Of a stretch of DNA of 64,000 bases, positions 44,857-54,527 are shown one piece after another. Positions within the stretch are counted from its first letter, which is position 1; every line of letters begins with the position of its first letter. A program made the position numbers and the translations under genes. Origin of the DNA: Herminiimonas arsenicoxydans. GTDB taxonomy: Bacteria > Pseudomonadota > Gammaproteobacteria > Burkholderiales > Burkholderiaceae_D. The notes beneath the pieces are model-generated. The model was not told where the DNA came from and made no database searches. It worked only from the letters and a program-made list of their open reading frames with translations. The stretch spans positions 1,612,001 through 1,676,000 of the forward strand of contig CU207211.1 of the NCBI GenBank assembly GCA_000026125.1, given 5' to 3'.

Positions 44857-45603
44857 TTACTGCACCAGCTGCGTTTCCGCACCTTCCAGCGTGACACCTT
44901 GGATATCGGCACGGCCGACCAGTATTTGCAGATACTGATGCACCGCGCGTTGCCACGCCTGACGCGACAAATGATCGGCAATCTGCGCCTTGACCGCCTC
45001 CAGGGGCACGACTTCGCCTGCCACGCGACGCAAGACCTGCACGATATGCAGGCCGAAGCGTGTTTCCAGCAGGCGATCGGCCAACTCGCCTTCCGGCAGG
45101 CGGAACACCAGCGCCTCGAATTCCGGCACTGTCTGTCCGCGTGTCAGCTGACCCAGATTGCCGCCCACCGTACCGGAAGCGCAATTGGAATATTCGCGCG
45201 CCAGTTCGGCAAAACGTTCCGGATGCACACGCAATTCAGCCAGTACCGCTTCGCCGGTTTCGCGCAGCAGTTCCAGCGGCACGCTGGGTGTCACCTGGAA
45301 CAGGATGTGCCGTGCTTCCACCAGCTCGCCGCTGGTAAAGCGCTGCGGCTGATTGCGATAGAAGGTGGCGCAGGCCGCTTCGTCGGCATCCGGCACGCGC
45401 ACTTCCTGTGCAAACAAGGCTTCGATGCGCCCATCGTCGCCAGCGCCGGCGATGCCCAGCCGGTCTGCTTCATGCAGCAATACGGTACGCAGCACCAGCT
45501 CATGCACCGATTGTTTCAAGGGATTGCCGGCGTGCTGATGGTGCGGCAATTCCTGTTCGATTGCTGCGTCGGGAATCTCTATGCCGTTGACGGATACGCC
45601 CAT
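44857..45603 (-). CDS. Parvulin-type peptidyl-prolyl isomerase of the nar operon
   Basis: A 248-residue protein with a SurA/NifM-like N-terminal helical part and a parvulin domain ([42 protein letters not shown]). AGGAG precedes the ATG at 45603. It lies 29 bp after narI. Parvulins placed after narI in betaproteobacteria are thought to help fold or assemble the nitrate reductase, but no signal peptide is visible here, suggesting a cytoplasmic role. Confidence 0.92.
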   Translation of the reverse strand: MGVSVNGIEIPDAAIEQELPHHQHAGNPLKQSVHELVLRTVLLHEADRLGIAGAGDDGRIEALFAQEVRVPDADEAACATFYRNQPQRFTSGELVEARHILFQVTPSVPLELLRETGEAVLAELRVHPERFAELAREYSNCASGTVGGNLGQLTRGQTVPEFEALVFRLPEGELADRLLETRFGLHIVQVLRRVAGEVVPLEAVKAQIADHLSRQAWQRAVHQYLQILVGRADIQGVTLEGAETQLVQ

Positions 45604-45632
45604 GATGATTTCTCCTGGTTCACTAATGACGA

Positions 45633-46316
45633 TTAACGACGGCGCACCAGTTGAAAGGCGCGGCCCAGATAGGTGACGGTGCCGAAGCCGCTCCATACAT
45701 GCACCAGGCGCGTGAACGGAAAAATCACAAACAGCGACATGCCCATGAACAGATGCAGCTTGAAGATCAGCGGTGCATCGGCGATGAATTGCGCCGCGCC
45801 GCCGCGCAAGGTGAGGATGTGCTGCGCCCAGTTCATAAGCTGCACCATCACGTGACCGTCGGTATGCGAGGCGGAAGCGTAGATGGAAAACAATCCCAGC
45901 AACAGCGTTGCCAGTATCCACAGCAGCACGATCTTGTCCTTGAAGGTGGTGACGGCCCGCAGCCTGTCGCTGGCAAAGCGGCGCGCCAGCAGGATCAGTA
46001 TGCCGATCAGGCACAGACCGCCCATCACGCCGCCCGCCACCATCGCGACGATCTGCTTCAGGCTGTGCGTAATGCCGAGTGCATCCCATACCCAGACCGG
46101 TGTCAGCAAGCCGACCGCATGGCCGAAAAACAGACCGAGTATGCCGACGTGGAACAGGATGTTGCCGGTACGCAGGCTGCCGCGATACAGCAGCTGACTG
46201 GATTCGGATTTCCACGTGTACTGTTCGCGGTCGAAGCGTATCAGGCTGCCGAGCAGGAAAATCGCCAGCGCAATGTAGGGATAAATCCCGAAGATGAATT
46301 GATGCAGGTAACTCAT
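45633..46316 (-). CDS. narI: Respiratory nitrate reductase gamma subunit (cytochrome b)
   Basis: A 227-residue membrane protein with five helices (for example YIALAIFLLGSLIRFDREQ, GNILFHVGILGLFFGHAVGLL). Conserved His residues in HVGILGLFFGHAVGLLTP and KLHLFMGMSLFVIFPFTRLVH (given by their ends) ligate the two b haems. It passes quinol electrons to NarH. It is standard length and follows narJ by 52 bp. Confidence 0.96.
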   Translation of the reverse strand: MSYLHQFIFGIYPYIALAIFLLGSLIRFDREQYTWKSESSQLLYRGSLRTGNILFHVGILGLFFGHAVGLLTPVWVWDALGITHSLKQIVAMVAGGVMGGLCLIGILILLARRFASDRLRAVTTFKDKIVLLWILATLLLGLFSIYASASHTDGHVMVQLMNWAQHILTLRGGAAQFIADAPLIFKLHLFMGMSLFVIFPFTRLVHVWSGFGTVTYLGRAFQLVRRR

Positions 46317-46368
46317 GTGTATCTCCTGTTTGATGCGTACTGTGCTGATGCGTGCGATAGCGGCACAA

Positions 46369-47031
46369 TCAGTCGGTGACTGCGGCTGTCGGGCGCGCAG
46401 TCGCCTTGGGGTAGAAGTTGACCGGCTGCGGACCGCCGGCGAAAGTTTTCAGCAAGGGTTCGACGCCATCAGCACTCGGGCCAAAGGTTTCCAGCGCCTC
46501 GTCCATATCGCGCACCGGCGGCTCGGACAATTCCTCGGCAGCGACCGGACTCAGGGATTCCAGTACCGCGAAGATGCCGGCATAAGGACTGCCGCCAGCC
46601 GCCAGCTTGCGACCGATGCAGGCCAGCACGTGGATCGCATCGGCCAGCATGTTCAGCGCCTGCTCTTCTTCCAGTTGCGACAGGAATTCGAGAAACAGCG
46701 GCACGTAGTCCGGCAGATCGTCGCCGCCCATTTGCAGCCCGTGCTTCTTGTATTCCTCCATCAGATCGACCATGGCCTGGCCGCGGTCGCGCGATTCGCC
46801 GTGGATATGCTCGAACAGATGTAGCGAATGCGAGGGTGTGCGATCGAAGGTGGCAACATAGTTTTGCTGCAGTTCGATCAATTTTTCCTGCGCCAGATAG
46901 GCAAACAGCGGCTGCAGGGCCGGCTGCAACTCCGGCGTATAGGCCAGAATGGCGTCGAGTTCGTCCAGGTTGTCGAGCAGACTCTGCTCCGGGTACAGCA
47001 GCAGGGCCGACAGGACTTGATAGTGTTTCAT
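46369..47031 (-). CDS. narJ: Nitrate reductase molybdenum cofactor assembly chaperone NarJ
   Basis: A 220-residue cytoplasmic chaperone of the NarJ/TorD type, largely helical, with YKKHGLQMGGDDLPDYVPLF-type motif and acidic segments. It holds apo-NarGH while the cofactor is inserted. It lies between narH and narI, the normal order. Confidence 0.95.
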   Translation of the reverse strand: MKHYQVLSALLLYPEQSLLDNLDELDAILAYTPELQPALQPLFAYLAQEKLIELQQNYVATFDRTPSHSLHLFEHIHGESRDRGQAMVDLMEEYKKHGLQMGGDDLPDYVPLFLEFLSQLEEEQALNMLADAIHVLACIGRKLAAGGSPYAGIFAVLESLSPVAAEELSEPPVRDMDEALETFGPSADGVEPLLKTFAGGPQPVNFYPKATARPTAAVTD

Positions 47032-47093
47032 GGTGATTCCTTTATGCGGTTATCCCCTCGCCTGCTGGCAGGACGAGGGGCGATGCAGGATGC

Positions 47094-48650
47094 CTATACG
47101 CCTTCGGTTTCGCGTTTCTTGCGCGACTTGGGCATGCTGACGAAGATCGCCGAGCCCTGCTTTTTCTTGCCGAACAGCGAAGCATCGGAAACGCCGTCCG
47201 AACAGCCGTTGCCGAAGCTGAAGCCGCAGGAACCTTTTTCATTGAAGCTGTCTTCGGCCATTTCCTTGTGGCTGGCCGGGATGACAAAGCGATCTTCGTA
47301 ATTGGCGATCGCCATGATGTGATACATGTCTTCCACCTCGGCCTGGGTCAATCCGACCTGCTTCAGCACAGTCAGGTTGACTTCCTTGTCGACCGTCTTG
47401 CTGCGCATATAGGCACGCATCGCCAGCATGCGATCGAGTGCATGGACGACCGGCGCTTCCTTGCCTGCGGTTAGCAGATTGGCCAGATATTTCACCGGGA
47501 TGCGCAAGCTCCTGGTATCCGGAATGATGCCGTTCAAGCCCATCTTGCCGGACTCGGCTGCCGCCTGAATCGGCGACAGCGGCGGGATGTACCAGACCAT
47601 GGGCAGCGTGCGGTATTCCGGATGCAGCGGGAATGCCACCTTCCATTCCATCGCCATCTTGTAGACCGGCGATTTGGCAGCCGACTCCAGCCATGAATCG
47701 GGTATGCCCTGACGGCGCGCCTCTTCGATGATGGCGGGATCGTGCGGATTCAGGAATACGCCGAGCTGTGCTTCGTACAGATCCTGTTCATCCGGCACCG
47801 AGGCTGCCGCTTCGATCTTGTCGGCGTCATACAGCAGCACGCCCAGATAGCGGATGCGGCCGACGCAGGTTTCCGAACACACGGTAGGCTGGCCGGCTTC
47901 GATGCGCGGATAACAAAATGTGCATTTCTCGGCCTTGCCGGACGACCAGTTGTAATAGATCTTTTTGTACGGACAGCCCGAGATGCACATGCGCCAGCCG
48001 CGGCATTTGTCCTGGTCGATCAGCACGATGCCGTCTTCCTCGCGCTTGTACACCGAGCCCGACGGGCACGATGCGACGCAGGTCGGATTCAGGCAGTGTT
48101 CGCACAGGCGCGGCAGATACATCATGAAGGTGTTTTCAAACGTGCCGTACATCTCCTTCTGCATATTGTCGAACAGCTTGTCCTTGCTGCGCTTGGCAAA
48201 CTCGCCGCCCAGATCGTCTTCCCAGTTCGGACCCCATTCGATCTTGTCCATCTTCTTGCCGGTGATGACCGAAATCGGCCTGGCAGTCGGTGGCGTTTCC
48301 GACAGCGGCGCATTCTGCAGGCGCTCGTAGTCGTAAGTGAATGGCTCGTAGTACTCATCCAGCGCCGGCATGTTCGGGTTGGCGAAGATGTTGGCCAGTA
48401 TTTTCAGACGGCTGCCCTGACGCGGCTCTATCTTGCCGGACGCGGTACGCTTCCAGCCGCCGTTCCACTTGTCCTGGTTCTCCCATTCCTTCGGATAACC
48501 GATGCCGGGCTTGGTTTCCACATTGTTGAACCAGGCGTACTCGACGCCGTCGCGGCTGGTCCACACGTTTTTGCAGGTGACTGAACAAGTGTGGCAACCG
48601 ATGCACTTGTCCAGGTTCAGCACCATGCCGATTTGCGCTCTGATTTTCAT
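47094..48650 (-). CDS. narH: Respiratory nitrate reductase beta subunit (iron-sulfur)
   Basis: A 518-residue protein with four ferredoxin-type clusters: CIGCHTCSVTCKNVW, CEHCLNPTCVASCPSG, CRGWRMCISGCPYKK and CTFCYPRIE plus its partner Cys. The Trp in CRGWRMC replaces a Cys and creates the 3Fe-4S centre typical of NarH. It links NarI haem to NarG. The ATG at 48650 with GGGAG upstream overlaps the narG stop by 4 bp. Confidence 0.97.
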   Translation of the reverse strand: MKIRAQIGMVLNLDKCIGCHTCSVTCKNVWTSRDGVEYAWFNNVETKPGIGYPKEWENQDKWNGGWKRTASGKIEPRQGSRLKILANIFANPNMPALDEYYEPFTYDYERLQNAPLSETPPTARPISVITGKKMDKIEWGPNWEDDLGGEFAKRSKDKLFDNMQKEMYGTFENTFMMYLPRLCEHCLNPTCVASCPSGSVYKREEDGIVLIDQDKCRGWRMCISGCPYKKIYYNWSSGKAEKCTFCYPRIEAGQPTVCSETCVGRIRYLGVLLYDADKIEAAASVPDEQDLYEAQLGVFLNPHDPAIIEEARRQGIPDSWLESAAKSPVYKMAMEWKVAFPLHPEYRTLPMVWYIPPLSPIQAAAESGKMGLNGIIPDTRSLRIPVKYLANLLTAGKEAPVVHALDRMLAMRAYMRSKTVDKEVNLTVLKQVGLTQAEVEDMYHIMAIANYEDRFVIPASHKEMAEDSFNEKGSCGFSFGNGCSDGVSDASLFGKKKQGSAIFVSMPKSRKKRETEGV

Positions 48651-51600
48651 GCTGCACTCCCTTGCTTTTGTCCCTGCTCCTGTCCGTGCTCTTCGAGCGG
48701 ACCTTCCAGCCAATCGACCTTTTTCATCTTGCGAACCAGGACGAATTCATCGCGATTCGAGCCGACCGTGCCGTAGTAATTGAAGCCGTAAGACAGTTGC
48801 GCATAGCCGCCTATCATGTGCGTCGGCTTGGTGACGGCACGGGTGACCGAGTTGTGTATGCCACCGCGCTTGCCCGACATTTCGGCTCCCGGCACATTGA
48901 TGATTTTTTCCTGTGCGTGGTACATCAGGGTCATGCCTGCCGGCACCCGCTGGCTGACGACGGCGCGCGCGGTCAGCGTGCCATTGACGTTGAAAACCTC
49001 GATCCAGTCGTTATCGACGATGCCGGCGTTCTTTGCATCAGTCTCGGACAGCCATACATGCGGCCCGCCGCGTGACAGCGTGAGCATGCGCAGATTGTCC
49101 GAATAGGTCGAATGGATGCCCCACTTCTGATGCGGCGTAATGAAGTTCAGCGCAATTTCCTTGTTGCCGTTCGGTTGCGCGCCCAGCATCGCCGCCGTGG
49201 TCTTGGTATTGATGGCCGGTTTGTACACGCACAGGCCTTCGCCGAAATCGCGCATCCACAGGTGATCCTGATAGAACTGCTGGCGACCGGTCAGCGTGCG
49301 CCATGGAATCATTTCATGCACATTGGTATAGCCGGCGTTGTAGCTGACTTCTTCCGATTCCAGACCCGACCAGGTGGGCGATGAAATAATCTTGCGCGGT
49401 TGCGCCTGCACATCGCGGAAACGTATCGTGTCGTGCTCGCGCGGCAATGCCAGATGCGTATGGTCGCGTCCTGTCATTTTGGACAATGCATCCCATGCCT
49501 TGACCGCCACGTGGCCGTTGGTTTCCGGCGCCAGCGACAAAATCATCTCGGCAGCATCGATGGCCGTATCGAGACGCGGCTGGCCTTTCGACACGCCCTC
49601 TTCCAGCACCGTGCGATTGATGCCGCGCAGAACCTCGACTTCGTGTCCGGTTTTCCAGCCTATGCCTTTGCCACCGTTGCCCAGACTTTCCAGCAAAGGG
49701 CCGACCGAGGTGAACTTCTTGTAGATGTCGCGGTAATTGCGCTCGACTACCGTAAAGTTAGGCATCGTCTTACCAGGTATCGGTTCGCATTCGCCGGCGC
49801 GCCAGTCTTTCGGATCGAAGGGCTGGCCGAGTTCGCCTGGGGTGTCGTGCATCAGCGGCGTCAGCACCAGATCTTTTTGCGTGCCCAGATATTCGCCGCC
49901 GATTTCCGAGAATTTCTCGGCTATGCCCTTGTAGATTTCCCAGTCCGTTTTCGATTGCCACAGCGGTTGTACCGCTTCCGACAAGGGATGGATGAACGGA
50001 TGCATGTCGGATGTGTTCAAGTCGTCTTTTTCGTACCAGGTCGCAGTCGGCAGCACGATATCGCCATACAGGCAGGTGGTGGACATGCGGAAGTCCAGCA
50101 CCACCAGCAAGTCCAGCTTGCCTTCGGCGGCAGGACGCACTTTCACATCCCTGGGCTTGATGCAGCTGTCTTCGTCGCTCATCAAGGCATTCTGCGTACC
50201 GAGCAAATACTTGAGGAAGTATTCATGCCCCTTGCCCGAACTGCCGAGGATGTTGGAACGCCAGACAAACATGTTGCGCGGAAAGTTGGCCGGATTGTCC
50301 GGATCGTCGCAGGAGAAATTCAGCTTGCCGGCCTTGATCTGATCGACCGCGTATTGCTGCACATCCTGACCCGCTGCTTCTGCCGCCCGCGTGACTTCCA
50401 GCGGATTGGTTTCGAGTTGCGGCGCAGACGGCAGCCAGCCCATGCGTTCCGCCTTGGCGTTGTAATCGAGCAGCGACATCTGAGCCACATTGCTGTCGGC
50501 CGATGGCGACTGGATTTCTTCAGTATGCAGTTTTTCGTGACGCCACTGGCTGGTGTGCGCGTAGAAGAACGAGGTGCCGTTCATCTGGCGCATCGGACGA
50601 TTCCAGTCGAGTGCAAATGCGAGCGGTGTCCAGCCGGTTTGCGGACGCAGTTTTTCCTGCCCCACGTAATGCGCCCAGCCGCCGCCGCTCTGACCGACGC
50701 AACCGCACATCATCAGCATATTGATGATGCCGCGATAGGTCATGTCCATGTGATACCAATGGTTCAGCGCCGCACCGACGATGACCATGCTCTTGCCTTT
50801 GGTCTTGTCGGCGTTGTCGGCGAATTCGCGCGCCACGGTAATCACGTCGGCTGCCTTCACGCCGGTATGCTTGACTTGCCATGCCGGGGTGTACGGCACA
50901 TCGTCGTCCAAATCCTTCGCGACATTGCCGCCGCCGAGGCCGCGATCGACACCATAGTTGGCCATCGTCAAGTCGTACACGGTGGCGACGGTGGCGATGC
51001 TGCCATCCGCCAGCTGGATTTTCTTGACCGGTATATTGCGCAGCAACATGTCTTCGGCATCCTTGCCGCCGAAATACGGAAAGCCGACCGCCGTCACTTC
51101 GTCGCTGCAATCTATCAGCGACAGTAATGGATCGATAGGCTTGCCGCTGGTGCCGGCCTTCTGTTCCAGATTCCATTTGCCGAATTCGCCCCAGCGGAAG
51201 CCGATAGAGCCGGCCGGTGCGCTGATGTCGCCGCTGGTTTCATCGATGACCAGGGTTTTCCAGTCGGGATTGTTGGTTTCATCCAGATTGTTGGCCAGAT
51301 GCGAAGCGCGCAGGAAGTAGTCCGGCACCAGCGTGCCATTTTTTTCCTTCAATAAAACCAGCATCGGGAAATCGGTGTACTGCTTGGCGTAGCTGCGGAA
51401 GTAGGCGGATTTTCCGCTGGCGTGGTATTCCTTCAGGATCACATGACCCATCGCCATCGCCAGTGCCGCATCGGTGCCCTGCTTGGGCGCCAGCCAGATA
51501 TCGCCGAACTTGGCCATCTCGCCGAAGTCGGAAGAAACGGCAACCGTCTTCGTGCCCTTGTAGCGCACTTCGGTATAGAAGTGCGCATCCGGCGTACGCG

Positions 51601-52375
51601 TCATCGGCACGTTGGAACCCCAGACCATCAGGTAGGTCGAGTTGTACCAGTCGGCCGATTCCGGCACGTCGGTTTGTTCGCCCCACACTTGCGGGCTGGC
51701 GGGCGGCAGATCGCAATACCAGTCGTAGAAACTCAAGGCCACGCCGCCGATCAGCGACAGATAGCGCGTGCCGGCGGCATAGCTGACCATCGACATGGCA
51801 GGAATCGGCGAAAAACCGATGATGCGATCCGGGCCGAATTTCTTGACGGTGTAGGCATTGGCAGCGGCGATGATTTCATTGACCTCATCCCATTTGGCGC
51901 GCACGAAACCGCCCTGCCCGCGCACCGATTTGTATTGCTGCGCGCGTTCCGGATTCTGGCTGATGTATTCCCAGGCGGCGACCGGCGACATCAGTACGCG
52001 TGCGGCACGCCACATTTCCATCAGGCGGCCGCGCACCATCGGATACTTGACGCGCTGCGCCGAGTACACATACCAGGAATAGCTGGCGCCGCGCGGACAG
52101 CCGCGCGGTTCATGATTCGGCAGGTCGGGACGGGTGCGCGGATAATCGGTTTGCTGGGTTTCCCACGTGATCAGACCATTCTTTACATAGACCTTCCAGC
52201 TGCAGGAGCCGGTGCAGTTCACGCCATGCGTGGAACGCACGATCTTGTCGTGCTGCCAGCGCTGGCGATAGGATTTTTCCCAGCTACGATCTTCATCGAC
52301 TACCGTGCCGTGGCCGTTGGAAAAACTTTCTTGCGGCTTGTTGAAAAATTTCAGACGATCCAGAAAATGACTCAT
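48647..52375 (-). CDS. narG: Respiratory nitrate reductase alpha subunit (molybdenum)
   Basis: A 1242-residue molybdoenzyme that reduces nitrate to nitrite on the cytoplasmic face. The N-terminus has the FS0 cluster site with its His ligand (HGVNCTGSCSW, then RGCPRGAS), and the Asp-containing cofactor region YDWYCDLPPASPQVWGEQTD. The length equals E. coli NarG within a few residues. There is no twin-arginine signal, as expected for NarG. It has a GGAGG ribosome site and begins the narGHJI-isomerase-chemoreceptor unit. An FNR box is not obvious in its promoter, which instead has a TAGTC-N6-GACTA palindrome 155 bp upstream. Confidence 0.97.
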   Translation of the reverse strand: MSHFLDRLKFFNKPQESFSNGHGTVVDEDRSWEKSYRQRWQHDKIVRSTHGVNCTGSCSWKVYVKNGLITWETQQTDYPRTRPDLPNHEPRGCPRGASYSWYVYSAQRVKYPMVRGRLMEMWRAARVLMSPVAAWEYISQNPERAQQYKSVRGQGGFVRAKWDEVNEIIAAANAYTVKKFGPDRIIGFSPIPAMSMVSYAAGTRYLSLIGGVALSFYDWYCDLPPASPQVWGEQTDVPESADWYNSTYLMVWGSNVPMTRTPDAHFYTEVRYKGTKTVAVSSDFGEMAKFGDIWLAPKQGTDAALAMAMGHVILKEYHASGKSAYFRSYAKQYTDFPMLVLLKEKNGTLVPDYFLRASHLANNLDETNNPDWKTLVIDETSGDISAPAGSIGFRWGEFGKWNLEQKAGTSGKPIDPLLSLIDCSDEVTAVGFPYFGGKDAEDMLLRNIPVKKIQLADGSIATVATVYDLTMANYGVDRGLGGGNVAKDLDDDVPYTPAWQVKHTGVKAADVITVAREFADNADKTKGKSMVIVGAALNHWYHMDMTYRGIINMLMMCGCVGQSGGGWAHYVGQEKLRPQTGWTPLAFALDWNRPMRQMNGTSFFYAHTSQWRHEKLHTEEIQSPSADSNVAQMSLLDYNAKAERMGWLPSAPQLETNPLEVTRAAEAAGQDVQQYAVDQIKAGKLNFSCDDPDNPANFPRNMFVWRSNILGSSGKGHEYFLKYLLGTQNALMSDEDSCIKPRDVKVRPAAEGKLDLLVVLDFRMSTTCLYGDIVLPTATWYEKDDLNTSDMHPFIHPLSEAVQPLWQSKTDWEIYKGIAEKFSEIGGEYLGTQKDLVLTPLMHDTPGELGQPFDPKDWRAGECEPIPGKTMPNFTVVERNYRDIYKKFTSVGPLLESLGNGGKGIGWKTGHEVEVLRGINRTVLEEGVSKGQPRLDTAIDAAEMILSLAPETNGHVAVKAWDALSKMTGRDHTHLALPREHDTIRFRDVQAQPRKIISSPTWSGLESEEVSYNAGYTNVHEMIPWRTLTGRQQFYQDHLWMRDFGEGLCVYKPAINTKTTAAMLGAQPNGNKEIALNFITPHQKWGIHSTYSDNLRMLTLSRGGPHVWLSETDAKNAGIVDNDWIEVFNVNGTLTARAVVSQRVPAGMTLMYHAQEKIINVPGAEMSGKRGGIHNSVTRAVTKPTHMIGGYAQLSYGFNYYGTVGSNRDEFVLVRKMKKVDWLEGPLEEHGQEQGQKQGSAA

Positions 52376-52529
52376 GCTGCCTCCACACGTGCACCGTTAG
52401 CGATGCTGGAAATAAAAACGTCGCAAAGAACTGCTGTATTGAACGTCGATGCGATGAGTCTATCCAGCGCGGCAAGGCTTGGGTATTAGCAAGAAGTCGG
52501 TGCGGCGCTTCGATAAGAACTAAGGCTTC

Positions 52530-52545
52530 TAGTCCTTTGTGACTA
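52530..52545. promoter_or_regulatory. TAGTC-N6-GACTA palindrome between narG and the small divergent gene
   Basis: TAGTCCTTTGTGACTA, again preceded by CTAAGGC (4 bp upstream, as at 43176). Arms TAGTCCT and TAGTCAC differ from the NarL heptamer TACYYMT mainly at position 3. The site lies 155 bp upstream of narG and 105 bp upstream of the plus-strand gene at 52650. Confidence 0.6.
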
Positions 52546-52649
52546 TAGGGAGGGCTGTGCGATCTGCGGTATACATAAGGACTGACGCTGCCGCACGAAG
52601 GAACTTCAGTCGGCGCACTGTTCACTTCCTTATCGAAAGACCATACACC

Positions 52650-53054
52650 ATGAGTATTTCCAGTTACGCCGATCTGCTGCGCGAAGCAGGTGCACAAGAG
52701 CAGCCGCAACGCCTGCTGTTTACCTTTGCCCAGGCCGGCCTGCCCAACGATGCCGGTGCCGCCGAACAAATGCGTTCTACGGAAAAGCGCGGCGGCACGC
52801 TGACACCGCTGATGTGCGTAGACAAGCTGCCGCTGGAATGGAGCAGCTTCGACGCACTGCTGGAGGAATCGCAGCGTGCAGGCGCACAATGGGACGTCGT
52901 ATTCGTCTCCAGCATGTCCGGCAGCCAGGGACAGGCGCCGGCCAGCGATGATGCCGAAGCGCCGCTGAAAAAGATGGTGGAAGCCATTGCAACCGGCCGG
53001 CTCGGCACCTTCCTCGCCTTCAATCGCGACGGCGAGCTGTTGCAGTTTCATTGA
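52650..53054 (+). CDS. Conserved small protein of nar loci, function unknown
   Basis: A 134-residue soluble protein lying inverted between narK2 and narG. It begins MSISSYADLLREA; a central LMCVDKLPLEWSSFDALLEE and a later EAPLKKMVEAIATGRLGTFLAF are the most distinctive segments. It has one Cys and no membrane helix or signal. Similar proteins beside nar operons in betaproteobacteria are, to my recollection, labelled ribonucleotide reductase subunit alpha, a name nothing in this sequence supports. I start at the ATG at 52650; the ribosome site is weak. A hairpin terminator follows. Confidence 0.82.
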   Translation: MSISSYADLLREAGAQEQPQRLLFTFAQAGLPNDAGAAEQMRSTEKRGGTLTPLMCVDKLPLEWSSFDALLEESQRAGAQWDVVFVSSMSGSQGQAPASDDAEAPLKKMVEAIATGRLGTFLAFNRDGELLQFH

Positions 53055-53068
53055 TGCTGTAAACGAAA

Positions 53069-53090
53069 AAGCACGCCATGGCGTGCTTTG
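53069..53090. terminator. Bidirectional terminator between the small gene and narK2
   Basis: AAAGCACGC and GCGTGCTTT form a perfect 9-bp stem with loop CATG, in the 56-bp gap between two convergent genes. A-rich and T-rich flanks suit both directions. Confidence 0.85.
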
Positions 53091-53110
53091 ATTGTCGGAA
53101 CGGCAAGGTA

Positions 53111-54496
53111 CTAGCAGGGCATATCGGCATTCTTGCGCGCGTAACACCACCAGGTAATCGCAATGCAGCTCAGGTAAAAGCCGATGAAGCACCACAGTGC
53201 CGCAATCGGGCTGCCGGTCAGTGCAATCGATGTGCCATAACTTTTCGGAATGAAGAACGCACCGTAGGCGGCTACCGCCGAGGTGAAGCCGAGTACCGCG
53301 GCACCTTCCTTGTTGGCATCGATGATGGCTTGCTGCTGCGCCACCGCGCCCTTGCCCGCCGCATCGCGTTGACGCGCGGTGAGAAAGATCACCGGTATCA
53401 TGCGGAAAGTCGAGGCATTGCCGACACCGGTGCAGGCAAACAGCAGCATGAACATGCTGAAAAAGCCCGAGAAATTGCCGCCCACACCGCCTTGCGGCAT
53501 GAAGTGAATCACGCCCAGCACGGCGCCTATCATCAGGAAGAAAGTCCACAGCGTGACGCGGGCGCCACCCAGCTTGTCGGAAATGATGCCGCCCGCGACG
53601 CGCGCCAGGGCGCCGACCAGAGGCCCGAGGAAGGCATACTGCAATGGGTTCAGATCCGGAAACTCCGTCTTGATCAGCAATGGAAATGCCGCCGAATAGC
53701 CGATGAAGGAACCGAAGGTGCCGGTATACAACCAGCACATCAGCCAGTTGTGCTTGCGCTTGAAAATTACCGCCTGTTCGGCAAACGAAGCCTTGGCCGT
53801 CGCCAGATCGTTCATGCCGAACCACGAGATCAGCGCCGTCGCGGCGATGAACGGCACCCAGATGAAACCGGCGTTCTGCAGCCACAATTGCTTGGCCTCG
53901 CCCGCCTTCATCCAGGTCTGCGGCTCGCCGCCCAATGCGCCGAAGACGCCGGCGGTAATCACCAGCGGCACCACGAACTGCACCACCGATACGCCCAGAT
54001 TTCCCAGCCCGGCATTCATTCCGAGGGCAAAACCCTTTTGCGCCTTCGGATAGAAAAAACTGATATTGGCCATCGACGAAGCGAAGTTGCCACCGCCGAA
54101 ACCGCACAGCAGCGCCAGCACCAGCATGGTGGGATAACTGGTGCTGATATCCTGCACTGCGAAGCCGATGCCTATCGCCGGAATCAGCAGCGATGCGGTA
54201 GAAATCGTGGTCCATCTGCGACCGCCGAATATCGGCACCATGAATGAATAGAAAATACGCAGGGTCGCCCCCGACAGGCCGGGCAAGGCGGTCAGCCAGA
54301 ACAATTGATTGGTGCTGTATTTGAAGCCTATGCTGGGCAGATTGACCACCACCACACTCCATACCATCCAGACTGCAAACGCCAGAAGCAATGCCGGAAT
54401 CGAAATCCACAGATTGCGATGTGCAATCGGCTTGCCGGTGTGCTGCCAGAAATGGCTGGTCTCCGGTTCCCACGTGTTGATCATGTACTTGCTCAT
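53111..54496 (-). CDS. narK2: Nitrate/nitrite transporter, NarK2 type
   Basis: A 461-residue MFS transporter with about 12 helices and the nitrate-porter features LLCGFGGGNFASSMANISFF and FALGMNAGLGNLGVSVVQFV. By analogy with paired NarK proteins of denitrifiers it would act as the nitrate/nitrite antiporter, while the upstream paralogue imports nitrate with protons. I start at the ATG at 54496 with AGGAGAG upstream. A long hairpin separates it from narK1. Confidence 0.92.
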   Translation of the reverse strand: MSKYMINTWEPETSHFWQHTGKPIAHRNLWISIPALLLAFAVWMVWSVVVVNLPSIGFKYSTNQLFWLTALPGLSGATLRIFYSFMVPIFGGRRWTTISTASLLIPAIGIGFAVQDISTSYPTMLVLALLCGFGGGNFASSMANISFFYPKAQKGFALGMNAGLGNLGVSVVQFVVPLVITAGVFGALGGEPQTWMKAGEAKQLWLQNAGFIWVPFIAATALISWFGMNDLATAKASFAEQAVIFKRKHNWLMCWLYTGTFGSFIGYSAAFPLLIKTEFPDLNPLQYAFLGPLVGALARVAGGIISDKLGGARVTLWTFFLMIGAVLGVIHFMPQGGVGGNFSGFFSMFMLLFACTGVGNASTFRMIPVIFLTARQRDAAGKGAVAQQQAIIDANKEGAAVLGFTSAVAAYGAFFIPKSYGTSIALTGSPIAALWCFIGFYLSCIAITWWCYARKNADMPC

Positions 54497-54527
54497 TGCT
54501 CTCTCCTGTTTCCCACTTTGTTTACAC

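Noticed and set aside
45604..46368. N-terminal extension of the parvulin gene through narI
   Set aside because: The extension is narI in another frame; AGGAG and the family start fit the ATG at 45603.
49400..51127. Long open frame (575 codons) on the plus strand antisense to narG
   Set aside because: It lies wholly inside a strongly conserved narG; the protein is His/Arg-rich and unlike any family. It is a by-product of narG codon bias.
52293..54473. 726-codon minus-strand frame running from narK2 into narG
   Set aside because: It is out of frame with narK2 and antisense to the small gene at 52650; low-complexity composition and no motifs.
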